Shown: positions 18,358 through 27,426 of the stretch, one piece after another
Position numbering within the stretch: position 1 is the stretch's first letter
Layout of the letters: each line of letters begins with the position of its first letter
Made by a program: the position numbers and the translations under genes
Source: Bacteroides luti
GTDB taxonomy: Bacteria; Bacteroidota; Bacteroidia; Bacteroidales; Bacteroidaceae
DNA: 64,000 nt
Direction: 5' to 3'
Assembly: GCF_900128905.1 (NCBI RefSeq)
Contig: NZ_FQTV01000010.1
Location: 1-64,000, forward strand
Notes under the pieces: model-generated
What the model saw: the letters and a program-made list of their open reading frames with translations, nothing else
What the model was told of the DNA's origin: nothing
Database searches by the model: none

Positions 18358-18445
18358 TTTTATTATCTTTTGAAAGAGATAACGATATCTACAAAAAAGA
18401 TTTTCCAAGAATCGGGATTGTGACCTTTTTTCTCAAAATTATATT

Positions 18446-18453
18446 TATATTTG
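18446..18453 (+). promoter_or_regulatory. Promoter of the nucleoside transporter, -7 box
   Basis: TATATTTG matches TAnnTTTG 51 bases before the start codon. Confidence 0.5.
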
Positions 18454-18504
18454 CTGAGTTATTAAATAATATGCAAAAAATATAAATATAATAAGAATTC
18501 TAGA

Positions 18505-19767
18505 ATGAGCGTTAAAGGTCGTTTGATTGCAATGAACTTCCTACAATTTTTTGTGTGGGGAGCTTGGTTAATTTCTTTGGGAGGATACATGGGTGGAAGC
18601 CTTCATTTTGAAGGTGGACAAATAGGAGCAATTTTTGCAACAATGGGAATTGCTTCTTTATTGATGCCTGGATTTGTAGGCATTATTGCCGATAAGTGGA
18701 TAAATGCAGAACGTCTGTTGGGTATCTGTCATTTACTTGGATCGGCTTGTCTGTTTTATGCTTCAACAGTTACTAGTTATGACCAAATGTATTGGGCTAT
18801 GCTTGTTAATTTGTTGGTGTATATGCCTACTCTTTCCTTAACCAACACAGTTTCTTACAATGCGTTGGAAAATAATAAATTCGATATAGTTAAAGATTTC
18901 CCTCCTATAAGAGTGTGGGGAACCGTAGGTTTTATCTGTGCAATGTGGGCTGTTGACCTTACCGGATTTAAACATACATGTGCACAGCTTTATGTTAGTG
19001 CGGGAGCTGCCTTGCTGTTAGGACTTTATTCTTTCACTTTACCACAATGTCCTCCTGCTAAAAGTGAGAGCAAGACGTTGCTTTCCTCTTTTGGCCTAGA
19101 TGCTTTGGTTCTTTTTAAACGGAAGAAAATGGCTATTTTCTTTTTGTTTTCTATGCTATTGGGTGCTGCTTTGCAGATTACAAATTCGTATGGCGATTTA
19201 TTCCTGAGCAGTTTTAAGGATATTCCTGAATATGCTAATTCTTTCGGAGTAAAGCATTCTGTGATTCTTTTATCTATTTCACAAATGTCTGAAACTCTAT
19301 TTATTCTTGCTATTCCGTTCTTTTTACGCCGCTTTGGTATTAAGCAGGTTATGCTGATTAGTATGACTGCATGGGTATTCCGTTTTGGACTTTTCGGACT
19401 TGGAAATCCGGGAAGCGGATTGCCATTGCTTATTCTTTCTATGATAGTTTATGGTATGGCTTTCGACTTCTTTAATATATCCGGTTCACTTTTTGTGGAG
19501 ATGGAAACAACTCCACAGATCAGAGCAAGTGCGCAGGGACTTTTCTTTATGATGACTAATGGACTTGGAGCAATAATGGGTGGTTATGCCAGTGGAGCAA
19601 TAGTAGACTTGTTCTCAAAATATGCAACTGTTGCCGGACAAACTCAGGTAGTAAGCCGTGATTGGCAATCTATCTGGCTTATTTTTGCAGCTTATGCCTT
19701 AGTAATTGGAATTCTTTTTGCTATGGTATTTAAATATAAGAATGGTAGTAAGATGGTAAAGGAGTAA
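18505..19767 (+). CDS. Nucleoside:proton symporter, MFS (NupG family)
   Basis: This inner-membrane carrier has about twelve hydrophobic segments over 420 residues. The N-terminus MSVKGRLIAMNFLQFFVWGAWLISLGGYM is typical for the NupG/XapB nucleoside:H+ symporters, as are GIIADKWINAERLLG after TM2 and the acidic/aromatic region in TM5-TM6. It should import nucleosides using the proton gradient. It is monocistronic with a clear terminator. The family assignment is good; the exact nucleosides are not known. Confidence 0.85.
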   Translation: MSVKGRLIAMNFLQFFVWGAWLISLGGYMGGSLHFEGGQIGAIFATMGIASLLMPGFVGIIADKWINAERLLGICHLLGSACLFYASTVTSYDQMYWAMLVNLLVYMPTLSLTNTVSYNALENNKFDIVKDFPPIRVWGTVGFICAMWAVDLTGFKHTCAQLYVSAGAALLLGLYSFTLPQCPPAKSESKTLLSSFGLDALVLFKRKKMAIFFLFSMLLGAALQITNSYGDLFLSSFKDIPEYANSFGVKHSVILLSISQMSETLFILAIPFFLRRFGIKQVMLISMTAWVFRFGLFGLGNPGSGLPLLILSMIVYGMAFDFFNISGSLFVEMETTPQIRASAQGLFFMMTNGLGAIMGGYASGAIVDLFSKYATVAGQTQVVSRDWQSIWLIFAAYALVIGILFAMVFKYKNGSKMVKE

Positions 19768-19787
19768 CTTCCATAAAAACATAAATG

Positions 19788-19827
19788 AAAAAGCTAGTTC
19801 AAGCAATGCGTTGAACTAGCTTTTTTT
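19788..19827 (+). terminator. Terminator of the nucleoside transporter
   Basis: AAAGCTAGTTCAA (19790-19802) pairs with TTGAACTAGCTTT (19811-19823), followed by Ts. It may also act for the convergent transporter gene. Confidence 0.9.
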
Positions 19828-19873
19828 GTATAGTAAGATTTAATAAACCTAATTAGATAAATAAGTGATGTTA

Positions 19874-21535
19874 TTACAGGAAGAACATCAAAATAATCTG
19901 TGCAATAATCACTCTAAGGAACATGCTTAATGGATAGACAGTTGCATAAGATACGGATGGATTATCTCCCGGAATAGTATCATTAACATAATTCAAAGCC
20001 ATAGGGTTGGCCATACTTCCGCAGAGCATTCCGGATACAGAACCAAAATCGACTTTCATTACTTTTAATGCAATTAGTCCGGTGATAATAACAGGAACAA
20101 AAGTGATTGCAAATCCTAAACCAATCCAAAGAACTCCCTCAGGACGTACTACTGTTTCAAAGAAATGTGCTCCGGCATCGAGTCCAAGGCAAGCCAGATA
20201 CATTGCCAATCCTAATCCTCTTAGCATCAGGTTGGCACTAAGTGTAGTGTAAGTAACCATGTGCAAACGCGGGCCGAAGGTTCCTATCAGAATTCCCACA
20301 ACAATTGGTCCACCTGCTAATCCTAATTTAACAGGAGCACTGATACCGGGAAGAGTAAATGGTATACTTCCCAGTGCCAATCCAAGGATGATACCTATAA
20401 ATACAGCTACCAGATTAGGTTCCTTCAGACTTTTCACTGCATTACCAAGTACCTTCTCCACATTCTGAATGGCTGCAGCTTCTCCAACAACTGTCAGTCG
20501 GTCGCCCATTTGCAAAACCAGCTCGGAAGTAGCCAGAAGCTGAACTCCGGCGCGGTAAACACGACTGATGTTTATTCCATAATGATTTCTCAAGCGGAGT
20601 GAACCAAGCTTTTTCCCGTTAATTTCGGGGCGGGTAACAACGATACGTTGTGAGATAAGCTGACTGTCGATAGCATTCCAGTCAATATCTTCTTTATTCC
20701 AGTCGGTACTTTCCTGCTCACCAAAGAGTACAGTAAGTGCTTCCACATCTTTTTCTGAAGTAACAACAAGCAATTTGTCTCCCTTTGCTAAAAGTTTTTC
20801 AGATGTTGGAATTGTTACTTTGCCATCTCTCCAAAGACGGGAAATAACAAACTTCATGCTGCTGAGATGTGCTATATCTTTAATGCTTTTGCCATAAATA
20901 CCAGGATTGAAAACCTGGAATTCTGCAATATATGTTTTGTTTGTATTCTCTTTGTCGTGATCAACTAGATCGCCTTTTCGTACAAATATTTTTCGTATCA
21001 ACAAGATGGCGATAATTACTCCTACAACTCCCAACGGATAAGTAACGGCGCAACTTAATGCCGGTGCACTCGATGGAAGTCCCATTTGCTGAAGTGTTTG
21101 CTGTGCGGCACCAAGGGCAGGAGTGTTGGTTGTTGCTCCGCAAAGTATTCCAACCATATCCGGCAATGATACCCCGGTAGTATAGTGGCAAACTATCGTA
21201 AAGATGGTGCCAAGTGCAATAAGAATCAGTGAAAGTGAGTTAAGTTGTATGCCCTCCTTGCGGAACGAACCGAAAAAACCCGGACCAACTTGCAATCCCA
21301 ATGAATAAACAAATATCACTAATCCAAAACTCTCTGCGTAATTAAGCATCATCGGGTCAATGGAGAGACCAAGATGTCCGGCAAGGATTCCGGTGAAGAA
21401 TACAAAAGTAACGCCAAGTGAAATTCCCATTACGTGAATTTTTCCAAGGCCAAGCCCAATTGCAGAGATTAGGGATAAAATTACTACAGCTTGCAGCGCT
21501 GAATGATCCAAAAAAAGAGTGTTAAGCCATTCCAT
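19874..21535 (-). CDS. AspT/YidE-type transporter with two TrkA-C domains
   Basis: The protein has the aspartate-alanine-exchanger layout: about five membrane helices (1-180), two cytosolic RCK_C/TrkA_C domains (about 205-280 and 290-370), and a second membrane block (about 375-553). Repeated signatures are VGPGFFGSFRKEGI near the first block and GLDAGAHFFETVVRPEG in the second, plus the twin GILCGATTNTPALGAA and GMLCGSMANPMALNY. E. coli YidE and YbjL are relatives with unproven substrates. The 553-residue length is normal. It is a single gene with its own promoter. Confidence 0.88.
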   Translation of the reverse strand: MEWLNTLFLDHSALQAVVILSLISAIGLGLGKIHVMGISLGVTFVFFTGILAGHLGLSIDPMMLNYAESFGLVIFVYSLGLQVGPGFFGSFRKEGIQLNSLSLILIALGTIFTIVCHYTTGVSLPDMVGILCGATTNTPALGAAQQTLQQMGLPSSAPALSCAVTYPLGVVGVIIAILLIRKIFVRKGDLVDHDKENTNKTYIAEFQVFNPGIYGKSIKDIAHLSSMKFVISRLWRDGKVTIPTSEKLLAKGDKLLVVTSEKDVEALTVLFGEQESTDWNKEDIDWNAIDSQLISQRIVVTRPEINGKKLGSLRLRNHYGINISRVYRAGVQLLATSELVLQMGDRLTVVGEAAAIQNVEKVLGNAVKSLKEPNLVAVFIGIILGLALGSIPFTLPGISAPVKLGLAGGPIVVGILIGTFGPRLHMVTYTTLSANLMLRGLGLAMYLACLGLDAGAHFFETVVRPEGVLWIGLGFAITFVPVIITGLIALKVMKVDFGSVSGMLCGSMANPMALNYVNDTIPGDNPSVSYATVYPLSMFLRVIIAQIILMFFL

Positions 21536-21569
21536 GCTTATGGTTTTATTAGGTTGTTTTTTCGGGCTG

Positions 21570-21577
21570 CAAAGATA
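21570..21577 (-). promoter_or_regulatory. Promoter of the AspT-like gene, -7 box
   Basis: TATCTTTG on the minus strand, a full match to TAnnTTTG, 35 bases before the ATG. Confidence 0.6.
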
Positions 21578-21662
21578 GAAACTATTTTATGAAAAGTTGA
21601 TTTTTTATTTATAAAATATACAGTCGAATGGTGATTATCTTTTTTATCTGGAGGGTTACTCT

Positions 21663-22964
21663 TTAAAAAAGAACGATACCAAGTTCTACTATAGGCTTAT
21701 CTTCAAAAGTTTTGTTTTTTGAATAATACCTTGTTACGTCATAACCTCCTGAAGCAAATACTCCAAATTTCTCAGTAAGATGATATTCCAGATTGATACG
21801 AGCCTGAAGCGCATACATTCTTTCAGGAATGTTTTCCTCGTACTTGTTATGGAATGTCTCAATATGCTGATAGCCTAAATCACCACTTAAGAATAAGTTT
21901 TTGGCAATATCAAATCCTAATCCGGTTCTATAGAATGCAGAAGCCGATATTTTCTTATCAAAATCAAAATAGTGACTTCCTAAACCTAGTATTGTGTAGA
22001 ATAGTTTATTTTTAAAACGCATTGCCACATTGGTCTTGGTTGTATTTCCGCCGTATACCATTAACTGATAACGAGTATCCGGATTAACATTAACCAAACC
22101 AAATTTAGCAGCAGCCGAACTTTTACTCTTGTTTACTATACCAATTTGTACGCCATCTGTAGCAAAATCAGCTCTATTATAAATACCTATCTGGACTCCG
22201 TGCAGACTTTGAGCAACGTTTCCTAATCCGGCAATCTGCAATCCTTTGGCGTGAACACTTATATTGGCCAAACCCGAAAGCTGAATACCGCTTGTTTGTC
22301 CTCCTGAAATATTAGTCAGAGAAGCAATCTGAATTCCATTTGTGTTATTGCCCGAAATATTCATTAATCCACCAACAGCAACTCCGGAAAGATCAGAACC
22401 TATAATATTCCCAATTCCACCCATCTTTATTCCTTTAGACATGCCGCCACCTTCTATATTCAATATTCCGGCAATGCTTACACCGGTGGTAGTTGTTCCG
22501 GTTATATTCATCATTCCCGATACAAGCAGAGCCTTAACATTGTTTCCGGTTATATTCATTAATCCACTGACTCCTATGCCGTGCAGGTTATTTCCGGTAA
22601 CATTTGCTATGCCCGATCCGATAAATCCGGCAGCTTCATCTCCGTTTATATTGGTTAATCCGCTTAATTGTATGCCCTTCATGCTTCCACCGGCTATATT
22701 TGATAATCCGGATACCTGAATACCATATACACTATTTGAAGCAAAAGAACCAAATACGTTAAGACCTATTCCTTTTAATTGATGAAGGCTTGAAACAATG
22801 CCCAGATTTAAATAAGTAGTCTGAGTTGTGTCACTGGGTTGAGTTGCAATGTTTTTCCATAATGAGAGGCAAACTCCTCCGGATTTATTTTGTGCTTTGC
22901 AAGGAATACAACATAAAATTAATGAAGCTGTAAGGAATATGATATAACGTGTAGTTGTTTTCAT
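21663..22964 (-). CDS. Surface repeat protein (LA_2272-like solenoid)
   Basis: A signal peptide (MKTTTRYIIFLTASLILCC, cleavage near CKAQ) precedes about ten tandem repeats of 16 residues (residues about 75-245) of the type SGLxNIxGxxxxGIQL. Most repeats have exactly 16 residues, with single-residue slips in two. Such spacing predicts a parallel beta solenoid. The C-terminal third (about 280-433) has alternating aromatic strands and ends in YYSKNKTFEDKPIVELGIVLF, like an outer-membrane barrel or surface domain. It resembles proteins named LA_2272 surface repeat family. The repeats are 48 bp long at DNA level but diverged. No function is known. Confidence 0.7.
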   Translation of the reverse strand: MKTTTRYIIFLTASLILCCIPCKAQNKSGGVCLSLWKNIATQPSDTTQTTYLNLGIVSSLHQLKGIGLNVFGSFASNSVYGIQVSGLSNIAGGSMKGIQLSGLTNINGDEAAGFIGSGIANVTGNNLHGIGVSGLMNITGNNVKALLVSGMMNITGTTTTGVSIAGILNIEGGGMSKGIKMGGIGNIIGSDLSGVAVGGLMNISGNNTNGIQIASLTNISGGQTSGIQLSGLANISVHAKGLQIAGLGNVAQSLHGVQIGIYNRADFATDGVQIGIVNKSKSSAAAKFGLVNVNPDTRYQLMVYGGNTTKTNVAMRFKNKLFYTILGLGSHYFDFDKKISASAFYRTGLGFDIAKNLFLSGDLGYQHIETFHNKYEENIPERMYALQARINLEYHLTEKFGVFASGGYDVTRYYSKNKTFEDKPIVELGIVLF

Positions 22965-23102
22965 CTTAATATAAATTGTTGTATAATGTATTAAGTTAAA
23001 AATTATGTTGCAATATTACACAATTAATTTGACACAACCTTATGTCTAACTCTTTTTGTAACCAAATAGAATAGAAAAGGACTATAGCAAATTTCAGGAA
23101 GC

Positions 23103-23158
23103 TCTACACTTAAAAATAAAAAGGTGTACACCATTTGTTTATTTAGTGTACACCTTTT
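23103..23158 (-). terminator. Terminator of the acyl-CoA ligase gene, TGTACA dyad I
   Basis: GGTGTACACC (23123-23132) and GTGTACACC (23146-23154) pair and are followed by Ts on the minus strand, 36 bases past the ligase stop. TGTACA at 23125 and 23147 are 22 bp apart, and TCTACA lies a further 22 bp away at 23103, as in elements A and B. Confidence 0.75.
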
Positions 23159-23193
23159 AGAAAACTATTTCTTTTGTATTAACTTAGCTTCCG

Positions 23194-24852
23194 TTATCCT
23201 TTAGCTTCAGTATAAAGGAATCTCTTAATACTTCTTTTTGGAGTCTTTTCAAACTCTTCCGGATAAATCTTCATTTTGCTTATTTGACTGTAAGCCGGAA
23301 GCATTGAGTTTAGTTCCACACGGTTTTCTTCCATCACTTTTTCAATATCTTCGTTAGTTAAACCGTGAGCAAATGCATCGTCAAAGTCAGGATAAACAAG
23401 TCCTACCAGTTTATCATTCTGTGAAACAATTAGAGACTCAGAAACATAAGGAAGGTTATTGAGTAAATCTTCTATTTCTTCAGGATAAATATTTTGTCCG
23501 GATGCGCTGAGAAGCATATTTTTACTACGTCCTTTGATAGTAATATTTCCTTCAGCGTCTATAACTCCCATGTCGCCGGTGTGCAACCAGCCGTCTTTGT
23601 CGATAACCTGAGCGGTTGCCTCTTCGTTTTTGAAGTATCCCAGCATAACATTGTCACCTTTGGTAATAATCTCGCCGGCAATATTTTCAGGATCTGGAGA
23701 ATCAATCTTTACCACCATACGTGGAGCAGCTTTACCGCAAGAACCCATCTTGAATTTCTTCCAGTCCTCGTAAGCAATAATTGGTCCGCATTCTGTCATT
23801 CCATAACCTACAGTGTATGGGAATTCAATCATTTTAAGGAATTGCTCAATCTCTTTGTTAAAGGCTGCACCTCCGATGATAATTTCTGCGAACTGACCGC
23901 CAAACGCATTTATCATCTGCTCGCGGATTGTTGCTTTTATCTTATCATTGATAATCGGAACCTTCATTAAGATTTTCATTGTTGGAGTTTCCAGTTTTGG
24001 AAGAATGCTCTTCTTGATAATCTTTTCGATAATCAAAGGTACTGCTACAACAAGGTGAGGCTTAATTTCGGCGAAAGCCTGGAATATAATCTTTGGAGTG
24101 GGCATTCTTGTGAGGAAGTAAATATGGCACCCCACAGAAAATTCATATAGAAATTCAAATGCCATTCCATACATATGGGCTAGCGGAAGCATAGAAACGA
24201 TGCTGTCACCGGCATTTAATGGCAGAACTTCGTTTGCAAAAGCAACGTTCGACCACAAACTGCGGTAAGATAACATTACGCCTTTTGAATAACTTGTTGT
24301 TCCAGATGTATAGTTGATAAGCGCCAGTTCATCTGGTTTATCTTTATAGTAAGAAACATGCTCCGGACGGAAATTTTTTGGGAATTTTTGTCCGAACATC
24401 TCATTCAAATGCTCGCGTGCATGAGTAAGTTTCTCAGAACGTGATACAAGTAATGAAAAGTCGTTCATCAATACAATACCTTCGAGTAAAGGCATTGCGG
24501 CTTCATTCAGGTTCTCCCACACCACATCTCCAACAAAAAGCAATTTAGCTTCTGAATGGTTCACGAGGTTGTGAACATTGTCTGCTTTAAATTCGTGAAG
24601 AATAGGAACTGCCACAGCTCCGTACGTAACCGCAGCTAGAAACGAAACTGCCCAAAAAGAACTGTTTCTTCCGCAAATAGCGACTCTATCACCTTTTTTG
24701 ATGCCGCTTTCTTCTAATATAATATGTAACTTTTCGATTTTTCTGGCTACATCTTTGTACTGGAGTGTAGCTCCTTTATAGTCAGTCAGGGCATCTAAGT
24801 CCCAATTCTTTTTAATGCTATTTTCTATGAACGCTATAAAACTTTGTTCCAT
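23194..24852 (-). CDS. AMP-binding acyl-CoA ligase (long-chain fatty acid type)
   Basis: This is an adenylate-forming enzyme, predicted to activate a fatty acid with ATP and coenzyme A. The phosphate loop is YTSGTTSYSKGVMLSY (near residue 180), later YGMTECGPI, WLHTGDMGVIDAEGNITIKGR and the hinge and C-terminal KNMLLSASGQNIYPEEIE. The usual loop is TSGTTGxPKG; here the glycine and proline are both serine. The length of 552 residues is normal. It is a single gene. Substrate chain length is unknown. Confidence 0.87.
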   Translation of the reverse strand: MEQSFIAFIENSIKKNWDLDALTDYKGATLQYKDVARKIEKLHIILEESGIKKGDRVAICGRNSSFWAVSFLAAVTYGAVAVPILHEFKADNVHNLVNHSEAKLLFVGDVVWENLNEAAMPLLEGIVLMNDFSLLVSRSEKLTHAREHLNEMFGQKFPKNFRPEHVSYYKDKPDELALINYTSGTTSYSKGVMLSYRSLWSNVAFANEVLPLNAGDSIVSMLPLAHMYGMAFEFLYEFSVGCHIYFLTRMPTPKIIFQAFAEIKPHLVVAVPLIIEKIIKKSILPKLETPTMKILMKVPIINDKIKATIREQMINAFGGQFAEIIIGGAAFNKEIEQFLKMIEFPYTVGYGMTECGPIIAYEDWKKFKMGSCGKAAPRMVVKIDSPDPENIAGEIITKGDNVMLGYFKNEEATAQVIDKDGWLHTGDMGVIDAEGNITIKGRSKNMLLSASGQNIYPEEIEDLLNNLPYVSESLIVSQNDKLVGLVYPDFDDAFAHGLTNEDIEKVMEENRVELNSMLPAYSQISKMKIYPEEFEKTPKRSIKRFLYTEAKG

Positions 24853-24881
24853 GTTTTCTGCACAATCTATATTATTTTGTG

Positions 24882-24889
24882 CAAATATA
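24882..24889 (-). promoter_or_regulatory. Promoter of the acyl-CoA ligase gene, -7 box
   Basis: TATATTTG on the minus strand, 30 bases before the ATG. Confidence 0.55.
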
Positions 24890-24897
24890 TATGTTTC

Positions 24898-24981
24898 TCA
24901 TCGCTTTCCAAATTAAAAAGTGGAAAAAGTGGAATTGCTACCAATAGAAGAGCTATTTGTACCAATAGAATAATAGCAGAC
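24898..24981. repeat. ACCAATAGAA repeat, 21-bp spacing
   Basis: ACCAATAGAA occurs at 24940 and 24961, 21 bp apart, preceded by two weaker units with similar purine words. GCTATT (24952-24957) and AATAGC can pair. It lies between the acyl-CoA ligase promoter and the terminator of the DHOD-like gene. It resembles the dyad elements but is degenerate. Confidence 0.4.
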
Positions 24982-24992
24982 ATTAGAAATAA

Positions 24993-25034
24993 AAAAATAT
25001 CCGCTACAAAACATTTATTGTAACGGATATTTTT
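24993..25034 (-). terminator. Terminator of the DHOD-like operon
   Basis: AAAAATATCC (24993-25002) pairs with GGATATTTTT (25025-25034), extended by TACAA/TTGTA with one mismatch. It starts 20 bases past the stop of the DHOD-like gene. Confidence 0.85.
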
Positions 25035-25053
25035 CTTTGAGTATTTAGATAAC

Positions 25054-26031
25054 TTATTCTCTTTCACTGAAATATCTAAGGAATTGAGTCCTCTCGTACA
25101 TGTTTGCACAATTCACATCTTTGGCTCTCATTAATCCTTTGAATTGAGAAATATTTTCAAAACCTTTTTCAGTCATCCAGTTTTCTATAGTTTTCAGCAT
25201 TGGACGGATGCACTGACTACCTGTTTTGTAGATAACACTGCAAAGTTCTACGGCCGATGCTCCGACAAGAATAGATTTAATTGCAGCTTCGGCACTGTGT
25301 ACTCCTCCCGAGGCAGCATAATCAATATTGCTAACTGTGGCAGACGAGATTCCAATCCATCTTAAAGATGCGGTTAGATCACTTGGAGAACTCAGAACTT
25401 CTCCTGAAATATACTCTAACTTCTTTATATCAATATCTGTTTGATATAAACGATTGAATAATACTATTCCTTCAGCACCTTGAGCCCTCAGCTTATTAAT
25501 TAATGACACAGGATTAGTAAGGTGCGTACCCAACTTTACAATAACAGGAATACGTATCTTGCTCTTTACATTCTTTAAAATGCTGATATGATTCTTCTCA
25601 AATTCTCCACATTCATAATATGGAGAAGCCTGAATACTCAATATATTCAGTTCAAGCGCATCGGCACCAGCCTGTTCAATTTTACGAACGAATTCAATCC
25701 ATTCTGTGTCCGTACAACAATTTATACTGGCAATAATAGGTATTGAACAGTTCTTCTTACTTTCCTGAATAAGTTTCAGATAATCGGATAAATCTTTTTC
25801 ATGGATATGCTCAGTCAGAAAATTGCCACCTTCCGGAATGTATGCTTGTTCATTCGTCTGTTCAGCTTTTAACATGATCTGTTCCTCGAAAAGAGATTTT
25901 AGTACTATGGCTCCGGCTCCCGCCAGTTCCAGCCTTTCATTCTTTTCTACACTACCTGTCAGTCCTGAACTGCTAACAATTAAGGGATTTTTTAAATGTA
26001 ATCCCGCGAATTCTGTTCTTAGGTCTATCAT
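25054..26031 (-). CDS. Dihydroorotate dehydrogenase-like flavoprotein
   Basis: A TIM-barrel protein of the DHOD family. It begins MIDLRTEFAGLHLKNPLIVSS, with KSLFEEQI, SINCCTDTEWIEF, VIVKLGTHLTNP and a C-terminal ASGGVHSAEAAIKSILVGASAVELCSV phosphate-binding region for FMN. It differs from true PyrD: the active-site loop does not show the usual NxSCPN, so its substrate may not be dihydroorotate. A separate PyrD is expected elsewhere. It follows yggS by 12 bases and is the last gene of the DUF4494-yggS run. The family name is sure; the reaction is not. Confidence 0.8.
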   Translation of the reverse strand: MIDLRTEFAGLHLKNPLIVSSSGLTGSVEKNERLELAGAGAIVLKSLFEEQIMLKAEQTNEQAYIPEGGNFLTEHIHEKDLSDYLKLIQESKKNCSIPIIASINCCTDTEWIEFVRKIEQAGADALELNILSIQASPYYECGEFEKNHISILKNVKSKIRIPVIVKLGTHLTNPVSLINKLRAQGAEGIVLFNRLYQTDIDIKKLEYISGEVLSSPSDLTASLRWIGISSATVSNIDYAASGGVHSAEAAIKSILVGASAVELCSVIYKTGSQCIRPMLKTIENWMTEKGFENISQFKGLMRAKDVNCANMYERTQFLRYFSERE

Positions 26032-26043
26032 AAATTTTGCACA

Positions 26044-26712
26044 TTAGTAAATCCTTTCTCCGAAGATCTTACTTCCCACTCGGACTAAAGTGCTACCTGC
26101 AGCAATGGCCATAGGATAATCATGAGACATGCCCATCGATATTTCTTTAAAGTCCGGCTTTTGGTCAAAGTAAGATTGCTTTACCTCGGTAAAGAAACTA
26201 CTTAAAGAACAAAATTCAGCCTCAATTTGTTTTGTAGAATCTGTGTATGTTGCCATACCCATTAATCCCTGGATGGATATATGGGTAAGGTTTTTCCATT
26301 CTTCGTTGGCTAACATATCTTTGCATTCATCAAAACTGAAACCAAACTTAGTTTCTTCTTGTGCAATATGAATTTGTAATAAGCAAGGGATTATTCGTCC
26401 GGCTTTTTCAGCCTGTTTATTGATTTCGCACAGCAATCTGAAACTGTCAACCCCATGAATCATGGAAACATAAGGCACAATATACTTTATCTTATTGGTT
26501 TGTAAGTGACCAATAAAATGCCATTCGATATCTTTTGGCAGAGCTTCATATTTATCTGTCATTTCCTGCACTTTACTTTCTCCGAAAATTCGTTGCCCGG
26601 CATCATATGCTTCCATAATTGATTCTTTGGGATTGAATTTGGAAACAGCTACCAACCTTACTCTTTCGGGGAGTTCTGAAAGTACATCCAGTAAATTGCT
26701 TTTAATGCTCAT
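26044..26712 (-). CDS. YggS/PLPBP pyridoxal-phosphate homeostasis protein
   Basis: This single-domain PLP-binding protein has the alanine-racemase-like barrel fold and helps control free pyridoxal phosphate. The PLP lysine is in RLVAVSKFNP (near residue 24). FGESKVQEM, WHFIGHLQTNKIKY and SMGMSHDYPMAIAAGSTLVRVGSKIFG are family signatures. The length of 222 residues is typical. It lies 4 bases after the DUF4494 gene and before the DHOD-like gene, in one operon. Confidence 0.93.
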   Translation of the reverse strand: MSIKSNLLDVLSELPERVRLVAVSKFNPKESIMEAYDAGQRIFGESKVQEMTDKYEALPKDIEWHFIGHLQTNKIKYIVPYVSMIHGVDSFRLLCEINKQAEKAGRIIPCLLQIHIAQEETKFGFSFDECKDMLANEEWKNLTHISIQGLMGMATYTDSTKQIEAEFCSLSSFFTEVKQSYFDQKPDFKEISMGMSHDYPMAIAAGSTLVRVGSKIFGERIY

Positions 26713-26716
26713 TTTA

Positions 26717-27193
26717 TTATTGATTTTCTCCTGCTTGTGGAAATTCGGGTTTTACATCAGGTTCTGAAGAGTATGGGTAAACATCCATAATTGCGGTTTC
26801 AGCCACAGATGCAATAACGTAATCGGCCATAGTTCCCTTCATTCCTTCATCCAGGTTTTTAACTGCTTCGCGAAGGTCGCCTGCCTGAACGAGTACGTTG
26901 GTAGAAGTTTTCTTTTCTGCACCACTTTTCTCATCAAGAGTAACGAATTGTAGTTTACATCTAAACCAACGGTCGCCTGTTTCATCTTCAAAAAGTTCGC
27001 TGTAGTTAGCTCTTTTAATATCAGCTACTGTAAATTCTCCCGAAATAAACGGAGAAATCTCTTCAATGATACGAGCTTCTGCTTCTGTAAAACTTAGAGC
27101 ATCAACCAAATATGGCTCAGTAACCTTTTTATTCATCCCGTTTTCCATTACTTTTTCGTAACGGATCTTGCATTCAAACCAAGTGTGCATCAT
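26717..27193 (-). CDS. DUF4494 protein
   Basis: A 158-residue protein with the DUF4494 pattern: WFECKIRYEKV at the start, SFTEAEARIIEEISPFISGEF in the middle and a DRWFRCKLQFVTLDEKSGAEKK strand region. It has no signal peptide and is probably cytoplasmic. It occurs across Bacteroidales; function unknown. Two ATG codons in a row (27193 and 27190) are possible starts. It leads the yggS-DHOD-like operon from a good promoter about 120 bases upstream. Confidence 0.85.
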   Translation of the reverse strand: MMHTWFECKIRYEKVMENGMNKKVTEPYLVDALSFTEAEARIIEEISPFISGEFTVADIKRANYSELFEDETGDRWFRCKLQFVTLDEKSGAEKKTSTNVLVQAGDLREAVKNLDEGMKGTMADYVIASVAETAIMDVYPYSSEPDVKPEFPQAGENQ

Positions 27194-27310
27194 ATAACTG
27201 TCTAATAATTAGTCGTTAAAATAATTTATAAATTATATGTTTATTGAATTGGCTGTAAACTCTTATAATTAGACTATAAAAGTTGGATAAGCTTATCCAT
27301 AAACTAAAAG

Positions 27311-27318
27311 CAAAGATA
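27311..27318 (-). promoter_or_regulatory. Promoter of the DUF4494-yggS operon, -7 box
   Basis: TATCTTTG on the minus strand, a full match to TAnnTTTG; leader of about 110 bases. Confidence 0.6.
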
Positions 27319-27426
27319 CTTGTTTTTTTATTTGTTTTCTGTAAGGTCAGGAAATAAAATGCCTTTTAATTTATAAAACGGAGTGATGATTTTATTTTTA
27401 TTTTAGAGCAATTGTTGCTATAAAAC

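Noticed and set aside
22342-22719. Plus-strand frame of 125 codons rich in Pro and Ile
   Set aside because: It is the antisense of the 48-bp repeats of the solenoid protein gene; open only because of the repeat composition.
24867-25109. Minus-strand frame of 80 codons
   Set aside because: It crosses a promoter, a repeat and a terminator and overlaps the end of the DHOD-like gene.
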